This document shows positions 1 to 7,286 of a stretch of DNA of 40,641 nt, piece after piece (the stretch's first letter is position 1; every line of letters starts with the position of its first letter). The stretch lies in assembly GCF_021474425.1 (NCBI RefSeq), contig NZ_JAKEIP010000128.1, forward strand, positions 1-40,641, given 5' to 3'. The notes below the pieces were generated by a model that was given only the letters and a program-made list of their open reading frames with translations, was not told the DNA's origin and searched no databases. The position numbers and the translations under genes are program-made. Source of the DNA: Streptomyces muensis (GTDB taxonomy: Bacteria > Actinomycetota > Actinomycetes > Streptomycetales > Streptomycetaceae).

Positions 1-2639
1 GTACGACGGCGAGGCGCGGGGGCCTCCGTGGCCGTCGGCTCCTGCGTGGCCTGGGCCGGGATGTCGGCGGCCGATGCAGCGGCGGCCGCCTTGCGCGTAC
101 GGCGGGCCTTGGGCTTGGCCTCGGCTGCCTCGGCCGTGTCCACGGCGGCTTCCGCGGTGGCCGCGGCCTTGCGGGTCCGGCGCGGCTTGGCCTCGGCGGC
201 TTCCGGCTCGGCGACGGTCGCCACGGCCTTGCGGGTCCGGCGCGGCTTCGCCTCCGTGGCCTCGGCCGTCGTCTCGACGGCGGCTTCGGCGGGAGCGGCG
301 GCCTTGCGCGTACGGCGCGTCTTCGGCTTGGCCTCCACGGCTTCGGCCGTGTCGAGGGCGGCCTCGGCGGCGGTCGCCTTGCGGGTGCGCCGCGCCTTGG
401 GCTTGGCCTCGGCGGCCTCCGGCTCCTGGGCCGTCTGGGCCGGGATGTCGGCGGCGGCCGGGGCTGCGGCTTCGGCGGGCGCCGCGGTCTTGCGGGTGCG
501 GCGCGTCCTGGGCTTGGCCTCGGCGGCCTCGACCGTGTCGACGGCGGCCTCGGCGGCAGCCGTCGCCTTACGGGTCCGGCGGCGCGGCTTGGTCTCCGTC
601 GCCTCCGGGGCGGCCTCGGTGGTGCCTTCGGCCGTGTCGACGGCGGTCTCCGCGGCGGCGGTCGTCGTCTTACGGGTGCGGCGGCGGGGCTTGGTCTCCG
701 TCGCTTCCGGGGTCTCCGGGGCGGCCTCGGTGGTGCCCTCGGCCGTGTCGACGGCGGTCTCCGCAGCGGCCGTCGCCTTGCGGGTGCGGCGGCGCGGCTT
801 GGTGGCGGGAGCCTCTTCGGACTGCGCGACCGGGGAAGCCGTAGCGGCCTCGGACGGCTGGACGGCCTCCGTGACCTTCGAGGTCTCCGACGCGCCGACG
901 GCCTCGGGGTCCGTCGTCGTCGCCGTCTCGGCCGAAGTCGCCTGCGGCTCCGCTGACTTGCGGGTGCGGCGGCGGCGCGGCTTCGCCGGGGCCTCGTCGG
1001 CGACCTCCAGGGACGGGCCCTCCGCCGTGGCGACGGCCGTCTGTGCGGCCTCCGCCGGCTCGGGCGCCGAGGACGTGGCCGGCACGGCGGCGGTCGGCTC
1101 GGCGGCTCCGCCGCGGGTGCGGCGACGGCGGCGCGGGGTGCGCGGCGCGGTCACGGCCTCGGCCGCGGTGGCCTCGACGGTCTCGTCCGCCGTAGCGGGA
1201 CCGGCGGCCGGCGCCGACGTCCCGTCCAGTGCGGCCCCGCCTCGGGTACGGCGGCGGCGACGCGGCGTACGGGCCGGGCGCTCGCGGTCCGACGAGGACG
1301 AACGGGACTCGTCCCGGCCGCCCCGGCCACCGCGCCCGCGGCCACCGCGCCCACCGGTCTCGCCGAGGTCCTCCAGCTCCTCCGCGGCCAGCCCGGCGCG
1401 CGTACGCTCCGAGCGGGGCAGGACGCCCTTGGTGCCCGCGGGGATGTTCAGTTCCTCGAAGAGGTGCGGGGACGTGGAGTACGTCTCCGGCGGGTCGTTG
1501 AAGCTGAGCTCCAGCGCCTTGTTGATCAGCTGCCAGCGCGGGATGTCGTCCCAGTCGACCAGCGTGATCGCGATGCCCTTGTTGCCCGCGCGGCCGGTGC
1601 GGCCGATGCGGTGCAGATACGTCTTCTCGTCCTCAGGGGACTGGTAGTTGATGACGTGCGTCACGCCTTCGACGTCGATGCCGCGCGCGGCGACGTCGGT
1701 GCAGACGAGGACGTCCACCTTGCCGTTGCGGAAGGCGCGCAGCGCCTGCTCGCGGGCGCCCTGGCCGAGGTCTCCGTGGACCGCGCCGGAGGCGAAGCCA
1801 CGCTGCTGGAGCTGGTCGGCGAGGTCGGCCGCGGTGCGCTTCGTACGGCAGAAGACCATGGCGAGGCCCCGGCCGTCGGCCTGCAGTATGCGCGCGACCA
1901 TCTCCGGCTTGTCCATGTTGTGCGCGCGGTAGACGTGCTGCGCGATGTTCGCGACCGTCACGCCCTCGTCGTCCGGCGCGGTGGCGCGGATGTGCGTCGG
2001 CTGCGACATGTAGCGGCGCGCGAGGCCGATGACCGCGCCCGGCATGGTCGCCGAGAACAGCATGGTCTGACGGCGGGCCGGCAGCATGTCGATGATCTTC
2101 TCGACGTCGGGCAGGAAGCCCAGGTCGAGCATCTCGTCGGCCTCGTCGAGGACGAGCGCCTTGATGTGCTTGAGGTTGAGCTTCTTCTGGCCCGCGAGGT
2201 CCAGCAGTCGGCCCGGGGTGCCGACGACGACGTCGACGCCCTTCTTGAGGGCCTCGACCTGCGGCTCGTAGGCCCGGCCGCCGTAGATGGCGAGAACGCG
2301 TACGTTGCGTACCTTGCCCGCGGTCAGCAGGTCGTTGGTGACCTGCGTGCACAGCTCGCGCGTGGGGACGACGACGAGCGCCTGCGGGGCGTCGGTGAGG
2401 GCCTCGGGCTCGGCGCGCCCGGCCTCCACGTCGGCGGGGACGGTGACGCGCTCCAGGAGCGGGAGACCGAAGCCCAGGGTCTTGCCGGTACCGGTCTTGG
2501 CCTGGCCGATGACGTCCGTGCCGGAGAGGGCGACGGGGAGGGTCATCTCCTGGATGGGGAAGGGGTTGACGATGCCGACGGCCTCAAGGGCCTCGGCGGT
2601 CTCGGGAAGGATTCCGAGCTCTCGGAAAGTCGTAGTCAG
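1..2639 (-). CDS. DEAD-box ATP-dependent RNA helicase with long repetitive basic tail (3' end outside window)
   Basis: Reading leftward from 2639 gives a complete SF2 helicase core. It has the Q motif with NPFPIQ (residues 25-30), Walker A AKTGTGKT (47-54), DEAD near 164, SAT near 195 and motif VI HRIGRTGRAG near 341. It probably remodels RNA (RhlE/CsdA type; counterpart of mycobacterial rhlE) in the cytoplasm. From about residue 420 a Gly/Arg stretch leads into a tail of Ala/Glu/Thr-rich linkers punctuated by KPRRRTRK-like blocks, still continuing at the window edge after 879 codons. The start is inferred as CTG at 2639, preceded by AGAGG; the first in-frame GTG upstream (2738) lacks an SD, and starting at the internal ATG would delete the Q motif. 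It is divergent from the MiaE-like gene. The core assignment is firm; start codon and full length are uncertain. Confidence 0.93.
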   Translation of the reverse strand, partial: MTTTFRELGILPETAEALEAVGIVNPFPIQEMTLPVALSGTDVIGQAKTGTGKTLGFGLPLLERVTVPADVEAGRAEPEALTDAPQALVVVPTRELCTQVTNDLLTAGKVRNVRVLAIYGGRAYEPQVEALKKGVDVVVGTPGRLLDLAGQKKLNLKHIKALVLDEADEMLDLGFLPDVEKIIDMLPARRQTMLFSATMPGAVIGLARRYMSQPTHIRATAPDDEGVTVANIAQHVYRAHNMDKPEMVARILQADGRGLAMVFCRTKRTAADLADQLQQRGFASGAVHGDLGQGAREQALRAFRNGKVDVLVCTDVAARGIDVEGVTHVINYQSPEDEKTYLHRIGRTGRAGNKGIAITLVDWDDIPRWQLINKALELSFNDPPETYSTSPHLFEELNIPAGTKGVLPRSERTRAGLAAEELEDLGETGGRGGRGRGGRGGRDESRSSSSDRERPARTPRRRRRTRGGAALDGTSAPAAGPATADETVEATAAEAVTAPRTPRRRRRTRGGAAEPTAAVPATSSAPEPAEAAQTAVATAEGPSLEVADEAPAKPRRRRTRKSAEPQATSAETATTTDPEAVGASETSKVTEAVQPSEAATASPVAQSEEAPATKPRRRTRKATAAAETAVDTAEGTTEAAPETPEATETKPRRRTRKTTTAAAETAVDTAEGTTEAAPEATETKPRRRTRKATAAAEAAVDTVEAAEAKPRTRRTRKTAAPAEAAAPAAADIPAQTAQEPEAAEAKPKARRTRKATAAEAALDTAEAVEAKPKTRRTRKAAAPAEAAVETTAEATEAKPRRTRKAVATVAEPEAAEAKPRRTRKAAATAEAAVDTAEAAEAKPKARRTRKAAAAASAADIPAQATQEPTATEAPAPRRR
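85..1270 (-). repeat. Degenerate tandem repeat coding the helicase C-terminal tail
   Basis: About twelve copies of a KPRR(R)TRK-type block lie in the helicase frame. They are separated by 20-60 residue linkers rich in Ala, Glu, Thr and Val (for example ETAVDTAEG). At DNA level the core recurs on the plus strand as ttgcgggtccggcgcggctt-like words. Such basic arrays are typical of nucleic-acid-binding tails. The repeats make the region prone to slippage and copy-number variation between strains. Confidence 0.85.
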
Positions 2640-3029
2640 GGTGCTGCCTCTTCTGTGTGCGCGGTGCGAGGCGAGCGCGGGGGTCTTGACGGACCGTGCC
2701 GGGGACGTCGGCTGCCTTACGGGCTTGCCGTAGGGCACGGGACCACTGCCGACGCTCTAGCGCTCGTACCGCTGAGGGTGTCCCCCTCCGGGCTTCGTAC
2801 GCAGAGTGCCGTACGGCCTTGGAGGGCTGTCGGGTCGGAGCCGATCGGGCCACCGACCGGGCATCCTCATAACGTGCGGCCCGTCGAGATACGTCTGAGT
2901 ACTCAGCGGGCGCATTACCACCATACCCCGGAAACGCGCACATGCGATGGCCGAATTGGTCACGTAGTCGGCGTCACAGTGATTGACCAGGGACTTCCGT
3001 GACACGGTGAGCGGGCTATTGTGCGCTTC
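2640..3029. promoter_or_regulatory. Divergent intergenic region between helicase and MiaE-like gene
   Basis: 390 bp without a credible gene. On the minus strand accata at 2920-2925 reads TATGGT, a good -10 hexamer, which would give the helicase mRNA a leader of roughly 270 nt. A perfect 12-bp palindrome ctgagtactcag lies at 2895-2906, just downstream of that predicted start, and could be an operator. A short inverted repeat tacgg/ccgta is near 2718-2732. On the plus strand TATTGT at 3017-3022 serves the next gene. No -35 matching TTGAC is well placed, so all of this is inference. Confidence 0.4.
3017..3022 (+). promoter_or_regulatory. Candidate -10 box (TATTGT) of a leaderless gene
   Basis: TATTGT fits TANNNT and ends 7 nt before the ATG at 3030, so transcription would begin at or next to the start codon. 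No convincing SD precedes that ATG, in agreement with a leaderless mRNA. The -35 is not recognisable. Confidence 0.4.
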
Positions 3030-3785
3030 ATGACGACGCCTGACAACACCTCCGACGTCCCTGACCCCTCCGACACCGCCGGCGAACACACCGGGGTCGC
3101 CGCCCAGGACTGGGCGCGGGCCTCCGCCGAACCCCAGTACCGGGCCGCTGTCGTGGATCTGCTCGGCGCGCTGGCCTACGGGGAGCTGGCGGCGTTCGAG
3201 CGCCTCGCGGAGGACGCCAAGCTGGCGCCGACGCTGGCGGACAAGGCGGAGCTGGCGAAGATGGCGTCCGCCGAGTTCCACCACTACGAGAAGCTGCGGG
3301 ACCGGCTCACCGAGATCGGGGCGGAGCCCACGCAGGCCATGGAGCCGTTCGTCGCCGCGCTCGACGGGTTCCATCGGCAGACGGCGCCCTCGGACTGGCT
3401 GGAGGGGCTGGTCAAGGCGTACGTCGGTGACTCGATCGCCAGTGACTTCTACCGGGAGGTCGCGGCGCGGCTCGACTCGGACACGCGCGGTCTTGTGCTG
3501 GCCGTGCTCGACGACACCGGGCACGCGTCGTTCGCGGTGGAGAAGGTGCGGGCCGCCATCGACGCCGATCCGCGCGTGGGCGGGCGGCTTGCGCTGTGGG
3601 CGCGGCGGTTGATGGGGGAGGCGTTGTCGCAGTCCCAGCGGGTGGTCGCCGACCGGGACGCGCTGTCCACGATGCTGGTGGGCGGGGTCGCGGACGGGTT
3701 CGATCTCGCGGAGGTCGGGAGGATGTTCTCGCGGATCACCGAGGCGCATACGAAGAGGATGGCTGCGCTGGGGCTCGCCGCCTAG
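3030..3785 (+). CDS. Ferritin-like protein of the MiaE-like (tRNA ms2io6A hydroxylase-like) family
   Basis: 251 residues, predicted all-helical. Acidic and His residues sit where a di-iron four-helix bundle would have them: AYGELAAFERL near 50, AEFHHYEKLRDRL near 82 and DDTGHASFAVEKV near 165. This matches the actinobacterial MiaE_2-type family (counterpart Rv3210c), whose substrate is not established, so tRNA hydroxylation is only a fold-based suggestion. A GTG nine bases upstream (3021) is in frame, but the ATG at 3030 fits the -10 box ending at 3022. It faces the small membrane protein gene, with terminator hairpins between them. Confidence 0.85.
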   Translation: MTTPDNTSDVPDPSDTAGEHTGVAAQDWARASAEPQYRAAVVDLLGALAYGELAAFERLAEDAKLAPTLADKAELAKMASAEFHHYEKLRDRLTEIGAEPTQAMEPFVAALDGFHRQTAPSDWLEGLVKAYVGDSIASDFYREVAARLDSDTRGLVLAVLDDTGHASFAVEKVRAAIDADPRVGGRLALWARRLMGEALSQSQRVVADRDALSTMLVGGVADGFDLAEVGRMFSRITEAHTKRMAALGLAA

Positions 3786-3796
3786 GGCGCGGCCCC

Positions 3797-3880
3797 GCTC
3801 TGGGGGCTGCCGCCCCCAGGCCCCCGCTTTCGGCCCTTCGGGCCTCGTCCTCAAACGCCGGACGGGCTGGAAGATCCCGG
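3797..3880 (+). repeat. Dispersed Streptomyces intergenic repeat element
   Basis: Directly after the MiaE-like gene: a hairpin tgggggc/gccccca (3801-3807 with 3812-3818), a ggccc/gggcc hairpin around a ttc loop, then tcctcaaacgccggacggg at 3848-3866. I recognise this word order as a sequence found downstream of many genes in Streptomyces chromosomes. The recognition is from memory; copy number was not computed. Confidence 0.6.
3800..3819 (+). terminator. Hairpin terminator after MiaE-like gene
   Basis: Stem ctgggggc/gcccccag of 8 bp with a 4-nt loop, 15 nt after the stop codon. There is no U run, as is common for Streptomyces terminators. Confidence 0.55.
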
Positions 3881-3890
3881 TCGGCGTTGA

Positions 3891-3926
3891 AGAGCGACCG
3901 TCATGGTTCCGACGGCCGGTCGCTCT
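3891..3926. terminator. Bidirectional hairpin between convergent genes
   Basis: Perfect 10-bp stem agagcgaccg (3891-3900) with cggtcgctct (3917-3926); the 16-nt interior can pair further (ccgtc with gacgg). It ends 7 nt before the stop of the minus-strand membrane protein gene, so it can serve both converging transcripts. Confidence 0.65.
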
Positions 3927-3932
3927 CGGGGT

Positions 3933-4202
3933 CTACGCGGTCGCCGAGTGGCCGCTCAGTCTTCCCGCCGGGCGGACCAGCAGGGAGAGGGAGGCGGCGG
4001 AGACGATCGCCGAGCCGATGAGGATGACGAAGAGGTTGCCGAAGTCCAGTGCGGTGTGGGTGATGAAGGCGCCGAAGAGGGCGCCGGCGACACCGGTCGG
4101 CAGGACCAGCGAGCGGGTGGGCAGGCGGTGCGGCAGGCGGTGGGCGGCAGCCCATGCCAGGGCCAGGCCGAGGATCGCGGAGCTGAGCGCTTCCAAGAGC
4201 AT
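3933..4202 (-). CDS. Small integral membrane protein, function unknown
   Basis: 89 residues, with three hydrophobic segments: the N-terminus (LSSAILGLALAWAAAH), the middle (LVLPTGVAGALFGAFIT) and the C-terminal half (LFVILIGSAIVSAASLSLLV). The Gly-rich middle segment recalls small GlsB/transglycosylase-associated-type membrane proteins, but I would not assign it there. ATG at 4202 is chosen because GGGAGGGA lies about 8 nt upstream; an in-frame ATG at 4277 has no SD. It is monocistronic or the last gene of the minus-strand run. Position matches a small membrane protein in the mycobacterial block (Rv3209), though homology is unproven. Confidence 0.75.
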   Translation of the reverse strand: MLLEALSSAILGLALAWAAAHRLPHRLPTRSLVLPTGVAGALFGAFITHTALDFGNLFVILIGSAIVSAASLSLLVRPAGRLSGHSATA

Positions 4203-4343
4203 GCTGGGGTCCCTCCCACATGGCCGACCTGCTCGAAACGGTCGTAGCCCGTCATACCCCTGACCTGCGGAATGCAATCCTCCTCTGTGAGAGACCTGTG
4301 CTCCGTCCGTGGAGGAACACCGGAGAGCGCGGGAGCACGCGGA

Positions 4344-4373
4344 AGGGCCCGGCGACCGTGGTCACCGGGCCCT
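4344..4373 (-). terminator. Hairpin terminator after DUF3107 gene
   Basis: 14-bp arms agggcccggcgacc and ggtcaccgggccct with one mismatch and a 2-nt loop, 28 nt past the DUF3107 stop codon. Confidence 0.65.
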
Positions 4374-4401
4374 CCCGTACCGCTTCTTCGCCGACGCCCT
4401 G

Positions 4402-4629
4402 TTACAGCGCGCCGAAGCCCACCTTGCGCGGAGCCGGCTCACCGAGCTCCACGTACGCGAGGCGGTCGGCCGGGACCAGGACCTTGCGGCCGTGCTCGTC
4501 CACGAGGCTCAGCAGCTGCGACTTGCCGGCGAGCGCCTCGGACACCGCCCGCTCCACGTCCTCGGCACTCTGACCGCTCTCCAGAACGATCTCGCGGGGC
4601 GCGTGCTGCACGCCGATCTTGACCTCCAC
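4402..4629 (-). CDS. DUF3107 family protein
   Basis: 75 residues beginning VEVKIGVQHAPREIVLES and ending RKVGFGAL, the usual length and ends of this actinobacterial family (counterpart TB9.4/Rv3208A). The function is not known to me; the sequence suggests a compact alpha/beta domain with a conserved VLVPADRLAYVELGEP segment. GTG at 4629 is preceded by GGAGGGA with 6-7 nt spacing; the open frame extends upstream without a better start. On the minus strand TAATGT lies near 4690 and could be the -10. It sits next to the TetR gene, as in mycobacteria, which suggests a conserved link of unknown nature. Confidence 0.88.
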   Translation of the reverse strand: MEVKIGVQHAPREIVLESGQSAEDVERAVSEALAGKSQLLSLVDEHGRKVLVPADRLAYVELGEPAPRKVGFGAL

Positions 4630-4761
4630 GGCTATGTCCCTCCGACGGTCAGTGAAGTGCGCGACCTTCCGCGCCGTACCCAGCACACATTAGCCCGGTG
4701 AGGGGACGTTCACGCTCCGCCCAAGAACGCCAGGAGCGAACAGCGGACGGGAACAAACGCC

Positions 4762-4779
4762 CGGCACGCGTGCGTGCCG
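4762..4779 (-). terminator. Hairpin after TetR gene
   Basis: cggcacg/cgtgccg 7-bp stem with a 4-nt loop, 18 nt past the TetR stop; on the minus strand it is followed by tttgttcccg, a weak T-rich stretch. Confidence 0.5.
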
Positions 4780-4796
4780 TCGTCTCAGCGGCGGTC

Positions 4797-5438
4797 TCAG
4801 TGGTGCTCGGTGCCGTGCAGCGGGAAGCCCGCGATGCCGCGCCAGGCCAGCGACGTCAGCAGCTGCACCGCCTGGTCGCGCGGCACGCTGCGGTCGCTGT
4901 GCAGCCAGGAGCGGGCCACGACCTGGGCGAGGCCGCCGAGGCCGGAGGCGAGCAGCATCGACTCCGCGCGGGAGAGGCCGGTGTCCTCGGCGATGACGTC
5001 ACAGATCGCCTCGGCGCACTCGTTCGTGACCTTGTCGACGCGCTCGCGCACGGCCGGCTCGTTGGTCAGGTCCGACTCGAAGACCAGCCGGAAGGCACCG
5101 CCGTCGTCCTCGACGTACGCGAAGTACGCGTCCATCGTCGCCCGGACGCGCTGCTTGTTGTCGGTCGTCGACGCGAGCGCGTTGCGTACCGCCTGGATCA
5201 GCGACTCGCAGTGCTGGTCCAGCAGGGCGAGATAGAGGTCGAGCTTGCCCGGGAAGTGCTGGTAGAGCACCGGCTTGCTGACGCCGGCGCGCTCGGCGAT
5301 GTCGTCCATCGCGGCAGCGTGGTATCCCTGCGCGACGAAAACCTCCTGGGCAGCGCCCAGAAGCTGGTTCCGTCGGGCACGGCGCGGCAGGCGAGTGCCC
5401 CGCGGGCGTGCCGCCTCTGTCTGCTCGATGGCTGTCAC
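4797..5438 (-). CDS. TetR/AcrR-family transcriptional regulator
   Basis: 213 residues. The N-terminal DNA-binding domain is clear: RRNQLLGAAQEVFVAQGYHA followed by the helix-turn-helix region DDIAERAGVSKPVLYQHFPG and KLDLYLALL (about 22-65). The C-terminal ligand/dimer domain contains AYFAYVEDDGGAFRLVFE and ends GIAGFPLHGTEHH. Ligand and targets cannot be told from sequence. GTG at 5438 is chosen because GGGAGG lies 4 nt upstream and the next in-frame ATG (5462) has none. Mycobacteria carry a TetR (Rv3208) beside the DUF3107 gene in the same place. It probably represses itself or a neighbour; the 250-bp region upstream holds no obvious gene. Confidence 0.93.
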   Translation of the reverse strand: MTAIEQTEAARPRGTRLPRRARRNQLLGAAQEVFVAQGYHAAAMDDIAERAGVSKPVLYQHFPGKLDLYLALLDQHCESLIQAVRNALASTTDNKQRVRATMDAYFAYVEDDGGAFRLVFESDLTNEPAVRERVDKVTNECAEAICDVIAEDTGLSRAESMLLASGLGGLAQVVARSWLHSDRSVPRDQAVQLLTSLAWRGIAGFPLHGTEHH

Positions 5439-5691
5439 GCCGCCTCCCAATGTCGTCCACATGCGGTGTGCGCCGCGTCGCCATCGTACTTTTCGGTAAC
5501 CCTGGTGTGCGCGGTGCGAGCGCAGAATTTCACGGACCGGACGGTGGCGAAAGTCGCGCAGAAGGTTTGAAAACCGGTCGGAACGGGCAAGAAGTGGCCT
5601 CTCTCCTGCTCAACGGCACTCTCCACGGCACTCTCTTCCGTGCCCGGATGTACCTGCGTCGGCACTCAGCGCCCCCAGGCACCGCTCCGCG

Positions 5692-5916
5692 TCACCGGTA
5701 GTCGTCCTCGTCGATGGAGACCACGCGCGCCTGTTCGATCAGATCGGCCTCGTTGGCCCGGTCCTGGTTCGCGCCGGTCAGCCGGTCGTCGCGGTCGGGC
5801 CGGACGTCGGCCTGCTGCTCGGCGGCATCGGCGGCGGGCGCCTCGACATCGAACTCCTCGTCCTCGTCGGTGTCCTCGTCCGCGAAGGTCTCGGGGTCGG
5901 TGGGATCGACGGCCAT
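5692..5916 (-). CDS. Small acidic protein, function unknown
   Basis: 74 residues, very rich in Asp and Glu (FADEDTDEDEEFDVEAP), ending in a more ordered segment, NEADLIEQARVVSIDEDDYR. It is probably disordered except for the short C-terminal helix. ATG at 5916 has GGAAGGGAG about 7 nt upstream. I know of similar short acidic proteins in Streptomyces but no function. It is separated by about 250 bp from TetR and is divergent from the alpha/beta hydrolase. Confidence 0.75.
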   Translation of the reverse strand: MAVDPTDPETFADEDTDEDEEFDVEAPAADAAEQQADVRPDRDDRLTGANQDRANEADLIEQARVVSIDEDDYR

Positions 5917-6189
5917 GGCGGGCTCCCTTCCTAGAACGTCCCCGTGGGGCACGACGTCCCTGGGTGAAGCAGGGGTCCACATCCGGGTGCCCTGCGTACG
6001 AGCCTAGGAGACACCGGTTCCGGACGCTATGCGATCCACGGGGGATCTGTGGGCGATTCGGGCGTGCTCGGGGTGGCTTTCGTGGACTTCCGCGGGTGTG
6101 GTGCGGGTGCCCGGTTTCCCGGCGAGGAAGCTGCCATGTACGTGTCGACTTGTGACGGCGAACACATGAACCACTGCGTGATCGTCTCG

Positions 6190-6195
6190 TAACAT
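6190..6195 (+). promoter_or_regulatory. Candidate -10 box (TAACAT) of a leaderless gene
   Basis: TAACAT is separated by 6 nt (tgccgc) from the ATG at 6202, and no SD is present in that gap. The rest of the 285-bp intergenic region (5917-6201) shows no gene. A possible -35 (tgaacc, 6167-6172) is poor. Confidence 0.45.
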
Positions 6196-6201
6196 TGCCG
6201 C

Positions 6202-7278
6202 ATGTCTTCGACCGAGCTCCCGTCAGCGCCGGCCGCCAATGTGCTCCCCAAGGTGGCGACCGTCAGGGTCGCCGAAGGGGAGCGGCTGCGCTCGGTCGGG
6301 CTGCCCGGGATCACGCTGACGGTGCGGTCGAGACCGCCCGCGCGCGAGGGGCTGCCGCCCGCGCTGTACGTCCATGGGCTCGGCGGCTCCTCGCAGAACT
6401 GGTCGGCGCTGATGCAGCTGCTCGACGGCGACGTCGACTGCGAGGCGGTCGACCTGCCGGGCTTCGGCGACTCGCCGCCACCGGACGACGGCGACTACTC
6501 CATCACCGCGCACGCACGCGCGGTGATCCGCTATCTCGACGCCTCCGACCGAGGCCCCGTACACCTCTTCGGCAACTCGCTCGGCGGCGCCGTCACCACG
6601 CGCGTCGCCGCCGTACGTCCCGATCTGGTCCGTACGCTCACGCTCGTGTCGCCCGCCCTGCCCGAGATCCGCGTCCAGCGCAGCGCCGTCCCCACGGCCC
6701 TGCTCGCGGTGCCCGGGGTGACGGCGCTGTTCAGCCGGCTCACCCGGCAGTGGACGGCGGAGCAGCGGGTCCGCGGCGTGATGCACCTTTGCTACGGCGA
6801 TCCCGGGCGCGTGTCGCCGGAAGGATTCACCAACGCCGTCCAGGAGATGGAACGGCGGCTGCAGCTGCCGTACTTCTGGGACGCGATGACACGTTCCGCG
6901 CGCGGGCTGGTCAACTCCTACACCCTGGGCGGCCAGCACGCGCTGTGGCGCCAGGCCGAGCGGGTGCTGGCGCCGACACTGCTCATCTACGGCGGCCGCG
7001 ACCAGCTCGTGGGCTACCGCATGTGCCGCAAGGCCGCGCGCAGCTTCCGCGACTCCCGCCTGCTGAGCCTGCCGGAGGCCGGGCACGTGGCGATGATGGA
7101 GTACCCGGAGGTGGTCGCCCGGGCGTTCCGTGAACTCCTGGCGGAGTCCGCGGAGGCTGCGGACTCCGGGGAGGCGGCGCGAGAGCCTACGGCCACGGGG
7201 CCCGCTCGGGGCGAAACCCGGGGCAATGGAGCCGCCACGGGCCAGGACGAGGCCGTGACCGAGAGCGCGGGGAGCTGA
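6202..7278 (+). CDS. Alpha/beta-fold hydrolase
   Basis: 358 residues. The catalytic triad is visible: nucleophile elbow GNSLGG (Ser126), Asp267 in YGGRDQL and His295 in AGHVAMMEYP; the oxyanion strand is YVHGLGGSSQNW. The substrate is unknown (esterase, lipase or epoxide-type hydrolase are all possible). The last 45 residues (AEAADSGEAAREP onward) are Ala/Gly/Glu-rich and likely disordered. The start fits the upstream -10 box. The stop lies 8 nt before the DUF3152 start, so the two are almost certainly cotranscribed. The mycobacterial block also contains an alpha/beta hydrolase (LipV), but orthology is not shown. Confidence 0.9.
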   Translation: MSSTELPSAPAANVLPKVATVRVAEGERLRSVGLPGITLTVRSRPPAREGLPPALYVHGLGGSSQNWSALMQLLDGDVDCEAVDLPGFGDSPPPDDGDYSITAHARAVIRYLDASDRGPVHLFGNSLGGAVTTRVAAVRPDLVRTLTLVSPALPEIRVQRSAVPTALLAVPGVTALFSRLTRQWTAEQRVRGVMHLCYGDPGRVSPEGFTNAVQEMERRLQLPYFWDAMTRSARGLVNSYTLGGQHALWRQAERVLAPTLLIYGGRDQLVGYRMCRKAARSFRDSRLLSLPEAGHVAMMEYPEVVARAFRELLAESAEAADSGEAAREPTATGPARGETRGNGAATGQDEAVTESAGS

Positions 7279-7286
7279 GGCGCGAC

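Noticed and set aside
28..1647. Long plus-strand open frame opposite the helicase
   Set aside because: Its ALRVRR-type repeats are the antisense image of the KPRRRTRK tail; the minus-strand frame has a complete DEAD-box core.
5439..5691. Gene in the spacer between TetR and the acidic protein
   Set aside because: Open frames here lack SD, start well inside neighbours' frames and show no coding-like third-position bias.
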